Shown here: piece after piece, positions 45,155-57,641 of the stretch
Position numbering within the stretch: position 1 is the first letter of the stretch
How the letters are laid out: every line of letters begins with the position of its first letter
NCBI GenBank assembly: GCA_030407005.1
Contig: JAUDYN010000005.1
Span: forward strand, 2,604,001-2,668,000
Direction of reading: 5' to 3'
DNA: 64,000 nt
Source: Desarmillaria ectypa
Taxonomy: Eukaryota > Basidiomycota > Agaricomycetes > Agaricales > Physalacriaceae
Translations under genes and position numbers: made by a program
The notes under the pieces: generated by a model
Told to the model about the DNA's origin: nothing
Databases searched by the model: none
Seen by the model: only the letters and a program-made list of their open reading frames with translations

Positions 45155-46348
45155 ATGATAGCTGATCCATCAGCTACGAGTCCCTTCCTAGCTACATTAG
45201 ATGCTATTACCCTCAAACTACCAGAAAAGCTTCGCAAGCCAAGGGTTGGTATCATTTGTGGGTCTGGATTGGGTGGCCTTGTGGATGCTCTTCGAGAGAT
45301 CGTCCTGATACCTTATGCTACCATTCCTGGGTTCGCACAAAGCAGCGGTATGTAGGTGCTTTAGTTTGGACTACTTCAGAACTGAACAGTATTCTAGTAC
45401 CTGGGCATAAAAGCTCTCTAGCTTTTGGGATAATTGGCAGCGGGGAAGGTGTGCCAGTTGTTGCCATGCTTGGCAGAGTCTGTCCCTTCATATTTGGTTG
45501 AAACCGGATTTGACATTGAGCCCGATAGTATCATTCCTATGAGGGCCATAAGTTGTCAACTGTCATTTATCCTGTCCGAGTCATGGCGAAACTTGGGGTC
45601 ACTGATCTTATTGGTGAGGGCCAGTTACGCCTTGGCTGTTTAGAATACTTATGGAGCTCAGTGACTAATGCATCTGGTGCCCTCAACCCCGATCTTGCTG
45701 TCGGAACAAGTACGTTTTCGCTCATTTATATCTGATCTCATATGACATGCGTAAGTACTTAGTCGTCGTTATCCATGACCATCTGGCGCTGCCAAACCTC
45801 ACAGGGATGAACCCTCTGCTCGGCCCCTTGATCTCTCCAGAACATCCCCACTTCTTGGCGGTATCTGATGCGTACTCAACATCTCTCCGACGCCTCGTCT
45901 TCCTCGCTTCACATCAACTTTCTCTCGGAACAGACGCACTTGCAGAAGGTGTCTACGCGTGGGTCAGTGGGCCTACTTACGAGAGTCCCGCTGAAGGAAG
46001 ATTCCTTCGGAACGCTGGCGCTGACGTAGTTGGAATGAGTACCGTTCCAGAAGTTGTAGCTGCCAGACAGGAAGGCTTAAATGTCCTAGCATTAAGTCTG
46101 GTCACCAACGCCGTCGTCATTCCGGACAAATACAGAAGTGTCAAGGAGGAAGTAAGGGCTGAGGTGAGCCACGTCTGAGATGGATGCCTAGAATTTACGC
46201 TGATCGGCCGTAGCTCATGGGGAAGTCGATTGAACTTCCTGTACCTGAAGTTGTGTCACATGCAGAGGTGTTGACAATTGGTCAAGAGAAGGGCAACGTA
46301 ATGCGCCAGCTAGTAGAACGAGTCATCGAAATGCTTTCGCACGGCTAG
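45155..46348 (+). CDS. PNP1: Purine nucleoside phosphorylase
   Basis: It splits inosine and guanosine with phosphate into base and ribose 1-phosphate (purine salvage, cytosol). Six exons (45155-45347, 45398-45477, 45529-45613, 45662-45709, 45763-46163, 46214-46348) make 313 residues, the usual length. Motifs in order: VGIICGSGLGGLVDAL (phosphate loop), VPGHKSSLAFG, MLGR joined to YHSYEGH across an intron (family RxHxYEG), VTNASGALN, IHDHL, GVYAWVSGPTYESPAEGRFL, GADVVGMSTVPEVVAA (base pocket), LALSLVTNAV. All phases fit and no damage is seen. Confidence 0.94.
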
Positions 46349-49063
46349 ATATGACGCAGGGAGACATACAATTAGGCGATACTCCAGCTAACATAGATGT
46401 TTTGTAGACAGATTTTCTCCTTTGTTACGGTCTGGTCTGTTTATGTTTAGAAATTCTAATATTGCTGCTTATAGAATTGAATCGACCACTCAAAAAAAGA
46501 ACAAGATCGATGTTTTCAATACCTCAGAATCATTCTTGTTTCTCGCTGTAGTTTGTGTCCCTTGGAAGTGTCATGCAACGATCAAATAGAATAATTTGCA
46601 CAGAAGTCCTCTTCGGGCCCTTCGGAAATACGATATGTGTATTTGAGCCTGATATTCTGCTTTTAATCAAGCCATAACCTCTGCGTACGTCCTTCGTTCC
46701 CTCGGACGGGCTAGACGACTTAGTGAGTCCCCCGAACTGAATCGGCCCAAGCCCAGGGCAAGCCGCCGAGTGTGTGAACTACAAGCTCCAGAGGCACAGC
46801 CTGTCATGTTTCATAGAATCATTAGGTTAATTCGCCGACATTAGGGATGACTAAAGAGCGTTCAGGACCTTCGCCGCCAGCTTGGAAATACGTGACAGTG
46901 AACGGGAATTTTCTGATTGCGTCGATGTTCGAAAAATATATAGAGCCCGAGACATTCAAGAAAGTCGCTTGACTTGTGCCCCTTGTTCACGAGGCGACAA
47001 TCGATAGCCCCGCTGAGCAGCCAGACCATCAGACAGACGAGTGGCAACAAAGACAGTGACGTGGACGGAGCAGAGCCACGCTAGAGGGTGCGTGGTTAAT
47101 GAACCTGGCGGATCTGTAAATTTCAGATTCTTTTTTTGCAATAAATATTTGTCTTACCCCGTAAAGGCAAAATGTTGGATGTTGATAGACAGCTCGTAAC
47201 AACGTCGGCAACAGAGAGTGCAGGCCTGGCTGCAATTCCTGCCATATATTCTCCGCCGTTTATTGGTCTATACTGACCCACAGGAATGTAAGTCCAAACA
47301 TTTTTACATTCACAAAGGACCCGTATTCTCAAATATGAGGCAGCTATGAGATATAATTTACGGTTCACATGTAATGGTCATAGGTCCCTTCGGGTTGAAC
47401 GCCTCTCAGGGTATATGACATAGCTGCTTCCCTGTTGCCATAGAACCTCTACATAACGAAGAGATGACGCCGTCTGAATCATGAGAAGCATAATTCGATG
47501 GAGAACTGGACCTGCGGCGACCGAATCAAGCTAGACCAATAGGGATTTCTTCGATGTAGGGACGTCCTGAGAAATACTTAATTTACTGTCAGTCACTTCT
47601 ACAGAAGATAAGGGTCTGTGAGATAGGCAAGGTGAGAGCGAGTATCTCGAGAATCGGTCTTTTTGAAGAAATGTCCCAGCAGAATGTCTATCAAATGAAT
47701 ATAATGGCACGGCGTGCGCAAAAATAAAATTTAGCGTATCCCGGCTGTTATGTTAACTATTACCCTTTAAGATGTTGTACTAGTAGTATGGGTGCTGCTC
47801 AGACAGCCAGAGGTCTTGGACTAATCGTTTCAGCTATATATAATGGATAGGAAATATCAGTGATGCTGACCACATAGAGAATTTTGTCGACTTTTTTATT
47901 CCCCTTCTTGTAATTCAGTTGCCGAATCAGATGTAAGGCCGTTATCTTTCACTGCGGCGAATAGGCGAGTAGTTCAAGACCCTAAAGAACTATGGAGGAA
48001 GCGTCTTTCTCGAGCGTTCGAGCATGTGGGGACCTGTTGTCATCCTAGGAGACGTGAGGAACGGAAATTAAACCAGTACATCTCTAGCGCGCCGCTTCCT
48101 AGATGGCGCTCTCTCTTTATTCCGCGTTCGAAAAGAAGACAAATTTTACCTAACCGCCGGGACGTTCATCAACGCAAAACGCAAAAAGACGAGTTTAAAC
48201 TTGAACTTCTTAATGTCACGTGATCGTCGGATCAACGCGACGCCGATTGACAGGGAGTACTCAAATGAAATGTAAGAACTTGAGATGGAAAAGAATGTCA
48301 GTGTAGCGGACGCCTAGCTTAAAAATTATGTTCGTTTCCAGATATTATGCTGACTCTAGTCCTATGAGTCTGCAGGACGGTAAACATCCCTGTAGATTGT
48401 AATTGAATTCAGTCACCCTGGCAGTCACAGTATGAACTACAAGGGGCCAGTTCATTGTCCGTGACGTAGATAAGCTAGATTTTCTGGAACTGCATCTTCC
48501 CTGACTATTACGCATTATTCTTCTACACCAACAGAAGCCATGCTTTTGCAACCGATGCTGTTAAGAAGCACGGTTTAATTAGTAGCTGCCAGGACGTGAT
48601 ACATGATGGTGCATGCACACGCACACGCCTTTTGAATGGCACAAGTCCACCAGATAGATTCGCAAAGAATCAGATAACGGGAGTCCGAAGGCTTCTTAGT
48701 TCCGCCACCGATCTACTCTGGCGTGTTCCCAAGGGTCACCCATTTTTACGAACTCTTTTAAAGTTTGTAGTCATAATGCTGCAAGAATCCTTCTCGAGGC
48801 GGTAAGATGAATGCATACCTAGTACCCCAGATACTGTAGGTATCCCGGATGAAAAGGCTAAGATCCGCCGAAGACGACCACCAAAGACAGACAACAGAAG
48901 CACTACGTACACGCACACGTACGAAAATGGTTTAGTTGCGTCAGCATGAATGCAGAATAGGCATGTGATGTAAACCGTAATGGCTAGTGTAGATAATACA
49001 TAGTGTTGAGTTCAAAGGCCAACAAGAAAGCAGCATCAGGACGAGGTGACCGATAAAAAGAAC
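46349..49063. other. Intergenic region, 2.7 kb
   Basis: The longest gene-poor stretch outside the retroelement block, between two convergent genes. Open frames here are below 95 codons and none has a motif. I looked for LTR ends of the local chromovirus and for tRNA B boxes and found none. Confidence 0.4.
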
Positions 49064-51807
49064 TCAAAGCGTTATGATACGTGTACCGAAATCTGCTGCG
49101 GAATAAGAAAATGCAGGCCCAGGACAAGTCATGAACATTAGGGACGGGGGTATCTGTAGCTTATGTGCCAGAGCAGCGACATTGGGTGGATCGAAGGAGT
49201 TGCGAACGATTAGCTGGAGAAGGATAAGTGCATCAGCCTTGAAATTTACCATCAAGGTTAAGCTACTCACTAGATCTATGGTGATATCTGGAAAGGCTTC
49301 ATCCAATACTGGTAAAACAAGTGTTGAGCAAGGCCAGATACACACGCAACTAATGTGTTACTCACTTCTGGCATTTGCCTCCAACTCCGAAGGGATACCC
49401 TCCTCCTCTTCGGCAAAGTGGATGATACTCAGGGATGAGGTTTCCTCGTTCTTTTGCACATAGAGAATCATACGCATCAAGTAGCCGATCTTGTGGACCA
49501 TTAGCAAATGTCAAAGAGGAGAGCGAGAGGGGTACTTCGTCACTTTTAGCCAGTATGCAAACGGGCTTACGCCTTAATTTAGCCATCGCCTTTGTCAACC
49601 TACTGGCCCATAATTTTTTCGCATTCCACCGTTGCAGCATCGGGTATTGATCATATATCCAGTAGATCCACCGCAAGAGACAAGTCATTTTTTGAGTGAT
49701 TGAAAACAACATGATCATAGTAACAAAGTAGGCAGAAAAATATCTGTTCAAGGCTGAGAAAGAGTCGCAGAAGCAAATACTAGTCCCATACCCAAACGTG
49801 ATCGGATCGATGGCAATGTTACCTGCAAACACAGTCGGGACAACAGCTAGCGTCAAGAAAACTATTGATACAGGTGTTTTAGGAGTCCTTGGAAGACGTC
49901 CACGATTGAATTTCAGAAGCAGAAGGCATATTGGGAATAACGCCATAACTGATAGCCACACTAATGAGAACCTGACTGTGGCATCAGCAAATGAATCGGT
50001 GTGGAGTAGGTCAAATACATACAATTTTGACATAATAACAAGGCTAGCGCCTGTAGTAGCATAGATGACCCCACTGAATGCCGCGAACGAGAGCACCGAC
50101 ACATAAGGTGATTGAAACAACGGAAGCGGCTGAACGAATAGCTGAGGAAGGACGCGATCATTAGTCAACTTCTCAAATAATTCGCATGCGCTCAATATAC
50201 CTATAGAGTTGAGTAAGTAATGATGCAATAGTGAGTAGCTGGCATACCGGTTAGAACGCCTCCGCATAGCACAATGATAGCGTCGACAACTATCCATATT
50301 CTCAGCCACCTGCCCGCAGACTGGGATGAACTTAGTGAGATAAGGATATGACAAAGGCTGTGCCTACCATCTGGGCGAGGACACTGAGAACATTATCGGC
50401 TTGCAGAATAGCCTCCAAGGGAACTACTGCCATCACCAGAACCATAATGAGGGTATTCAGGACTATGGCGGGATAATGCAGATTCCGGAATACAAGAGGC
50501 AGTGCACCGGGCATAATTCGAGCGATGTAGGCAGGTATACCTGAAATGGACGTCACAAAGAAATAGGCCTCAAAAGAAATGTAAAAGCAAACATTCAAAT
50601 CCAGTCAAGCCGAGCATTCCAAGGCACCAGCCATCAAATACATGCCTTGCAACTTCACTTGTCGAGGAAGCTTGGTTGGAAACCCAATTTTCGCGCAGTT
50701 GGTCATTGCCGATATTCCCCCAATGAATGGCCGATGCGACCATAAGAACAATCATGGTTCCGACCTGCGGCAGGAGCGTCAGACTGCTTACATCGATACA
50801 CCAGCAGACATACGTGGAAAGAGAGAGACACTAAGGCAAGCCGGGCACTTTCTTTGATACCGCTGAGACTGATGAGAGTGAATAATGCCAGAACGATGAT
50901 AACTCCGACAAAGGAAGGAAAGGGGAGATCAACCTCCTTCGATAGATACGTCGCCGCCGTTGCCGCAGAGACAATGGACGTAGAGACGTAGTCTAACAAT
51001 AAGAGTGTTGCACCGACCAAAGCGAAAGATTTGGTAGAAATGTTAAGTCTAAGTCAGTATGAGTGAGAGAAAGAACGAAGAGAAGAGCATTATGCGTACA
51101 TGTAAGAGTAGGGCGCTCCGGTAATGGGCAGAGCAGAACCAAGTTCCGCCATAATTGGGCGCCATAAGAATAGCGTCATGGTCGCGATAAAAAGAGATAT
51201 CGGAGAACTGAAAGAGATCTATGAGACGTCAAAGATGTGTCCATGATAAGTGGCTCACTATACGCTAGCCACTGCAACAACGGCAGGTAGGGCATAGAAC
51301 ACGCTCCCGAGTACAGCGTTACCAGCCAGCGCACTGGCGGTGAATTGACCGAGCACTTTGGCGTCCCTAGCGTTTCTTACACGCGATTCCCCAGCATCAC
51401 GCTCTGTCGCGTCAAGCTTGAACTGGAAAAAGGAGCCCCATCCAGCAAATTCAAACTCGCCACAGAGGTTCAAGAACCGCGAGGGTACCGTCGTATACTT
51501 GAGACCTCCACCATCCTTGGGTCTATTTCGCTGGCGACGAAGAATGACGTCATAATGGGAGTCGTGAAAGCTGGGTGGCTCCATGTTGTCGAGGACACGA
51601 CAGTGAGGATTGGCTGGAGAGAGATACCACTATGAGGACTACAGCTAGGAAAAAAGGGTTATCTGTTTGCTGACCGGAACCTCGTTGCAGAGGATCGATG
51701 GCAATCCAAGACGCGTCTTGTTCTACGTTTTCGTGCTCGAGCGAGCGGTCCTCACGGTCCTGGTGGACTGAGGAGCAACTTTCTTGCCATTTTGTGTTGC
51801 CAGACAT
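49064..51807 (-). CDS. Amino acid permease-like transporter (APC superfamily) with soluble C-terminal tail
   Basis: Predicted plasma-membrane amino acid or polyamine transporter. The start at 51807 (MSGNTKWQESCSSVHQDRED) gives a hydrophilic N-tail. Hydrophobic segments follow in several exons: GNAVLGSVFYALPAVVAVAS, GATLLLLDYVSTSIVSAATA, FVGVIIVLALFTLISLSGI, MLGLTGFE, GALPLVFRNLHYPAIVLNTL, then ILSACELFEKLTNDRVLPQL and further membrane spans up to about 49690. The early GNAVLGSVFY and late LGLTGFE agree with APC carriers. After the last span comes a long soluble tail (about 49640-49064) ending PPSLMFMTCPGPAFSYSAAD and TRIITL, which I recall in other agaric members. Exon borders are approximate and several small introns were not fixed. 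Confidence 0.78.
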
Positions 51808-52127
51808 CAAACCCTTTGATTTTCCCGGTCCTTCTCAACGACAAATTTGTGTAAAGATAGCAGGGTAAGTGGCGGCACGGAAAGAAAGACAAAAGGTGGC
51901 GGCACTGAAACCCGATTGGGCATACCTGACCTGTCGCCATTTTGGTGAACAAGGTCGTATTGTTGCACGTCTGTTGTCGACTCTGAAGCTCACTGTAGAC
52001 AGAGACCAAGCAAGAACAACGAGAAAACGAAGAAAGGGCGCCTTCTTACCGGCAGTTTACTAGATAAGATTCCAATCCGCCGAGGTGGCGGGGGTCCTCA
52101 TTACACCCACCTTCCACGACATCTACC
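51808..52127. promoter_or_regulatory. Divergent promoter between permease (-) and Yip1-family gene (+)
   Basis: 320 bp between two divergent starts. No clear TATA box. Upstream regions of both genes must lie here. Confidence 0.4.
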
Positions 52128-53280
52128 ATGGCGTACGTTGCAGTCGAAGCCGACGAGGTGTGTTTGTTGCTCATATCCCTACAAAAAGCATGCTAAAGAC
52201 TTGTAGCATCTAGAAGAGGGCCCAGAGGGTCTCCAGTTCAAATGTACTGTGCAAAGGCAGCTGAAATGCCCATCCATTTCTTGACATCTTCGAAGCATTT
52301 TTAGGGTCGAATGCCAACGACGGCTCGGATAATGGGGGGACTGGTCGAGGCTTGGGGAATGCAGACAGAGGTGCACCATCCCCGTTGTCGTTGATGTTGG
52401 TATTGACGCGACTGCAGGCTACCTTCAGGACCGACCTCACCAAACTAAAGGCGGCGGCGGCGGCTTCTGGACAATAGAATACTACCAGCCGTATTTCGAC
52501 ATTGATACCAAAACAGTGCGTGGGTCGTAAACGTCGGCTGCCTGCTGCTGAACGTCATCACAGGTTCTGACGCGGTGTTATTCGACCCTTCTACCAACGT
52601 CAACTGACTACCTGTCTACCCATCTCAACCCTGCGGACCTGTATGGTCCCTTTTGGACATTGACAACCTTGATATTTACTCTGTTCCTGTCCTCAAGTCT
52701 CGGTGCCTCCATTGCAGCGTACCTGTCGGCCCCGGGAACAGAATACGACTACGACTTTCAACTTCTTTCCATCGCCGTCTCTCTTGTGTATGCATATGGA
52801 CTAGGGTTACCTGTCCTGCTTTGGATAGCTCTTCGCTACCTTGGTGTCGGTGAATGGAGTGTCGTGGAAGCTGTGGCAATATGGGGTTATGCCATGTTCG
52901 TCTGGATACCTGTCTCCGTGCGCTTCCATTCCATCTTTCCATCTGTTCCAGCACCTGACTTATGCAGGTTCTCTGTGTGATCCCCGTGCCAATTCTGCGC
53001 TGGGCCCTCGTGGCCGTTGCATTTGTTCAGTCTGGCTATTTCTTAGTCAGAAACGTGTACCCCATTTTGGCTTCCGTGCGACCTATCTTTCGCCTCTATT
53101 TTATCTTTACTGATCATATTCTAGGCTGAGGCTAAAGCGACCCGACTTGTGATCATTGCCATCGCTGTACTACATGCTGGACTGGCGTTGTCCTTCAAAG
53201 TGCTGTTTTTCAGCTATTATGTGATTGACAAGATCGGGTTGGATATCCCTCTTCCCGGCGGTGACGAACCGTCGCGCTAA
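52128..53280 (+). CDS. Yip1-family Golgi/ER membrane protein (YIPF1/2-like)
   Basis: Yip1 proteins have five membrane spans, bind Rab GTPases and act in ER-Golgi vesicle traffic. Exon 1 is MAYVAVEADE; short exons add HLEEGPEGLQFK and GSNANDGSDNGGTGRG, then GYLQDRPHQTK. The family block GGGGGFWTIEYYQPYFDIDT is followed by LNPADLYGPFWTLTTLIFTL, LSIAVSLVYAYGLGLPVLLW, EAVAIWGYAMFVWIPVS, IPVPILRWALVAVAFVQSGY and LVIIAIAVLHAGLALSFKVL. These are the five spans. It ends PLPGGDEPSR. The intron after NADR (GTGCACC to CTGCAG) is needed to reach the WTIEYYQ block in frame. Gene appears intact. Confidence 0.88.
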
Positions 53281-53365
53281 GTAGCGTCGTAGCGTAGTCT
53301 CGGTAGAGCTAGCGTTAATTTTGTAATTTATGAGGAAACCCTAACCCTACCTTGTCAAATCTGCC

Positions 53366-55048
53366 ATGAACTTTTTCGACCTCCACTCTCACAGGGCACA
53401 GCTTGTCGCAACTGCTGTCGTGGTCGCCGTTGCCACTGGTAGTCTTTTCTCGGCGTTTAGTGCATATTCTCGGCGTTCCAAACGACGTGCTCTCAATGAC
53501 GATGTTCTACGTTCTATCTCAACCAATGGCTCCAATGGCTCCAATTACAATATTCAAAAGGTCCTGGACAAGCCTACAGAGGAGATAATGCTCAAGCCTC
53601 GCGACACTCCTTTCGATGAGGGACTCATCAGGGAGCAGCTCGCTCGAAACTACGCGTTTTTCGGCGACGAAGGCATGGCCAAAGTTCGTTCTGGCAGCGT
53701 AGCCGTCATTGGCTGTGGGGGTGTGGGAAGCTGGGCGGCCGTCATGCTGGTTAGATCGTACGTCCAACACTGAATTTGACACGTCTATGTTGACCTCCTC
53801 TAGTGGAGTGTCCAAAATACGTTTGGTGGACTTCGACTATGTCACGCTGTCTTCGCTCAATCGTCATGCCACGGCGACAGTGTCAGATGTGGGAATGCCG
53901 AAAGTCAAGTGTATTGAGAAGGTTTTGAAGCAGATTTCTCGATGGGTGGAGGTCGATTCGCGAATAGAAATCTGGCGAAAGGAAGAGGGTAGCATGCTAC
54001 TTGAGGGCGTCGACTGGGTCATCGGTTCGTGCTTTGTTGCCAGGCAAGCGGCTTCACTGATCCCTCCTCCCTAGATGCCATTGATAACATCACAACAAAG
54101 GTTGACTTACTCAAGTACTGCTACGATAATAACATCAAGGTACTTGGGCCCTTTTCTCCATCAAACGTGGGCCAATCAGATAACGCTACCCTCCAGGTCT
54201 TCTCTTCCATGGGTGCTGGCGCTAAATGTGATCCCACAAGGGTACAAATTAGCGACATTTCGTACACCATTTATGATCCACTTGCCCGTTCTGTTCGAAG
54301 GAGACTGCGTTTGATCGGTGTCTCCTCAGGAATACCGGTGGTATACTCCACAGAAGTACCGAGCGATGTCAAACTCCTCCCTCTCCCCGAGGAAGAATTC
54401 CAAAAAGGGGCCGTCAAAGAGCTTGGCGTGTTCGATGATTTTAGGGTTCGCATCCTACCCGTCCTCGGTATGTTTTACAATGTCTGCTATCTTCTTACTG
54501 AGCATCATTTTACAGGACCCCTCCCTTCAATCTTTGGATTGCACATTGCCACCTATATACTTTGTGATTTGGCCGATAAACCCATTTTAAACCCCCTACC
54601 GATTAAAAACCGAAGAAAACTATACGAAAGAATACTTCGAGACCTTCTCAAGCGGGAGTCACAATTTGTTGGGGAGACGATCAAGTAGGCCTATTTTCAT
54701 CGTTTTATCGAAACGCCAACTAAACCTTGGTGGGTCACGCGTAGTAAGCTTCCTATTGACGAGGACGACGTTTCTTTAGTTTTGGAAGATTTCTATCGTG
54801 GTAGATCGGTTATTCCGCCCCATGAAGTTCCTGCACGGCCAGTGCTGGTACGGTGGGATTTTAGGCGTCCTCTTAGTCTAGATAACTGCGTTGTGATGGA
54901 CCAAGCCGATGGCGAAAAGCATATGAAGGCTTGTCGGACAGAAGCTGGCGAGATCCAAGATCCGAAAAACGTATGGAACGATAAGGTTCAAGATGTGGTG
55001 GATAGGCGCGTCCGGGAAATCGAGCAGTACCTGCAGTGGCAGGCCTGA
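53366..55048 (+). CDS. tRNA threonylcarbamoyladenosine dehydratase (Tcd/TcdA type, ThiF/E1-like)
   Basis: The enzyme adenylates N6-threonylcarbamoyladenosine at tRNA position 37 and closes it to the cyclic form; yeast Tcd1 and Tcd2 are on the mitochondrial outer membrane. The start at 53366 gives an N-terminal hydrophobic segment (AQLVATAVVVAVATGSLFSA) fitting that location. Then IREQLARNYAFFGDEGMAKV, the nucleotide loop VAVIGCGGVGSWAAVMLVRS, IRLVDFDYVTLSSLNRHATA, DAIDNITTKVDLLKYC, FSSMGAGAKCDPTRVQISDI, RRRLRLIGVSSGIPVVYSTE and LGPLPSIFGLHIATYILC. The C-terminal exon (from about 54750) carries PARPVLVRWDFRRPLSLDN and ends IEQYLQWQA. About five short introns. Intact; closest yeast paralog not decided. 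Confidence 0.93.
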
Positions 55049-56489
55049 GACGCTTGGGAAGATGAGAAAATTTCGTCATCGATCCCTTGTTGTAGGATAA
55101 TTCTCGATTTGATGCATGTTTTTCTCACTTCGTAAGCGCCGCGCCGAGATCTATTTGAACGACAAGAGCACACCAATCTCTGTATTACAACAATACCGCC
55201 TTTCTAAGGTTGCAAGTGGCGAATTCGTCTATTAGACGTGACTTTATTATGCACTCACCGCCCGTGCCATGATAAAAATTTGGAGAAGTTATGTTAAAAC
55301 TCCCGAAGCGCCGACTGTACCTTTGCCACCCTCCAGGCATGCGCTTTAGGTTCTCAAGATAAGTCATTCCAATTCAGTATATTGTGACTTTCTGTTTTAA
55401 GAAGCCAGCTTTTCTACCCTGAATCAAGGGATAATGATATTGTTTCGTTCGCCGGCGATGAATGGGTATAGTTCTGGAGACTGACTCATGCTCAACAGTC
55501 TCTGGCTCGCTCCCGAAGCGACGAGTATGATAGTTCTTCGAAGCTACAGATCCACAGTGTGGGGTATGAGGTTATATTGGTTCAATGGACCCACAGAAGT
55601 AACCATATTCTCGATCGCCGTCAATACACTCGTGCCGGTTGGCTTGGTTCTGCGGCCGTTCAGCCACTCCGTAATTGATGCACCTCTCACCTGGCACAGT
55701 CCCGCTAAAACGACCCCTTCACATTGAAGTCTTTGATTCTGCATAGAACGAGTTTTTTTTTTTTTTTCAATTCCCTCCTCTCGAGGCATAGCTAATCATC
55801 AATTTCAGTGCGGTCAAGGAATGTCATGATCATCATGCTGGGACTTCAGGCAACCGCACGGAACGCCCAACGAAGATAAAATGTTGGTCGGATCTATTCT
55901 GGAATCTAGTACAGATTCCGGTGTGGTTAGATTGTATGTGTACCTTTTTACTGAAGATCTCATGGGTGATTGGTATTAGAAGAATACTGCGACCGATCAT
56001 CCCTCCGACTTGGGGCAGCCCAGATCGTTTTCTTGGAGAGCGTGAGGATCTAGAAGTCAGACCTGGCAATAATTCGTACCAAAATTCACCAGGTATAGTA
56101 CTCGCGCTCTAGAGAGAAGAATAAGGGGTCCGGAACGTTTTACTTTGAAATCGAAGAGACATAGCTCCGGGGTCTACCGTGAATACAACCCTCTTCATAC
56201 GGTAGTATTGACCATACTTTTGGCATAGAACGGGATGGGAAAGACGCGCTCCAGAATATTGCAGTGTGGGGGGGATGGTCTATCCAGTCGGACATTTCTT
56301 GGTGAGTATGTTAATCGTTTTCGGAAGTCCATTTGTCTTTCTACACGGCTCCGGTTCCGGATAACTGACATTCATTATGATCGTAGGTACGTGTGAATTG
56401 AACTTCGAACGCGTATATAATCTGTCTCTTTTGGCTTATCCGCCATCTTACTATTTCGCTCTCTCGCACTGCCTGCTACTACTCCGATC
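55049..56489. other. Intergenic region, 1.4 kb, with a T15 run
   Basis: Between two rightward genes. A homopolymer of 15 T lies at 55753-55767. Open frames are under 90 codons and show no motif. The last part should hold the methyltransferase promoter; tatataat at about 56415-56422 is a TATA candidate about 70 bp before the start. Confidence 0.4.
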
Positions 56490-57378
56490 ATGGCTATCAT
56501 TGTTCCTAATGTCAATCCCACGACCATTGAGGACTGGGCATGCTCTGCAGAACTCACAAACTCGTTCTTACTCGACGAGGATCATGCACTGCGAGCCGTC
56601 CTCAAGAACGCAGAAGATAAGGGATTGCCACATGAGATAGCGGTACCCGCAGAGCAAGGAAAGCTCCTGCAGCTCCTTGCCACGTCAATACGAGCGAAGA
56701 GAATACTGGAAATTGGTACTCTCGGCGGGTACGTCCAGCACGATAGTCGCCATATTTTGGCGGTTAATTGTGATCCTGCATAGTTATTCAGCTATATGGC
56801 TAGCTCGTGCTTTACCTGAGGATGGTGAACTCGTTACTCTTGAGCTAAACGAGAGATATGCGCAGGTCGGTGAACTCTTTCGTTTTAAACGTAATCATTA
56901 GGGTTTCATCGTCATTGATGATCTAACTGCCGATCTTTTCGCTTACTCAGGTGGCTCGTGAGAACATAGCAATTGCCGGGCTAGCATCTAAAGTCAAAGT
57001 CGTTATCGGTCCTGCCAGAGCAACGCTTGCCAAGATGAAGTCCGAGCATCCATTTGATTTCATTTTTATCGATGCCGACAAGGCTTCGAACACTGATTAC
57101 TTCAAGCATGCAAAGCGACTGGTGCGGAGAGGTGGTACTATCGTAGGTCTCTGCCATTTACTGACCTCGTTCTCATCCGTGAAAACTTTGCATCCTAGAT
57201 TGTTGACAACATGATGCTAGTTGGTCTCGTGGCAGATCCGACGTATACAGACGACAACGTCGAGGGTGTGAGGGCACTTCTGAAGGAGCTCAAAAACGAT
57301 CCCGATGTAGACTGCACTGCCGTCGGGACTGCATGCTATAAGGGATTCGATGGATTCCTCTATGCCGTCAGAAAGTAG
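56490..57378 (+). CDS. SAM-dependent O-methyltransferase, family 3 (catechol/caffeoyl-CoA type)
   Basis: The family methylates hydroxyl groups of small aromatic compounds with S-adenosylmethionine and a divalent metal. Four exons (56490-56728, 56784-56865, 56951-57142, 57199-57378) give 230 residues, the usual size. ILEIGTLGG joined across an intron to YSAIWLARALP is the SAM-binding loop; VTLELNERYA follows; FDFIFIDADKASNTDYF carries the metal-binding Asp; GGTIIVDNMML supplies the second metal Asp/Asn; the C-terminus is GFDGFLYAVRK. No signal peptide. No pathway neighbours suggest its substrate. Confidence 0.93.
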
Positions 57379-57572
57379 ACTCTGCATTTATCGGGCATGG
57401 ACATGGGACTCGAAGGACAGCGTCGTTTTGCGAATAATCTTACCTATCACTTGTACAAACTTTTTCAAGGGTTTACAGAGATAGTGTCGTGTCTTGTGCG
57501 TATATACAGTTGATTACTCACGAATATCAGCTATTGTCGTTAGCTATATATGCACAATAATATCTCTCCAGC

Positions 57573-57591
57573 AAAAAAAAAAAAAAAAAAA
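57573..57591. repeat. A19 homopolymer
   Basis: Nineteen consecutive A in the shared 3' region between the rightward methyltransferase and the leftward DUF7587-like gene. Probably a simple repeat rather than a retroposed tail, since no processed gene copy precedes it. Confidence 0.8.
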
Positions 57592-57641
57592 GTCCCTCCG
57601 AAAGAGTTAATAGATACACATGCAAAGCAATAAAGACAAGT

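Noticed and set aside
53337..53351. Telomere-like aaccctaaccctacc (and cctaaccctaacc at 21448-21460)
   Set aside because: Only two to three units each, inside gene-dense DNA upstream of start codons; no long array.
57573..57591. A19 run as a retroposon poly(A) tail
   Set aside because: No processed gene copy or target duplication next to it; lies in a normal 3' region.
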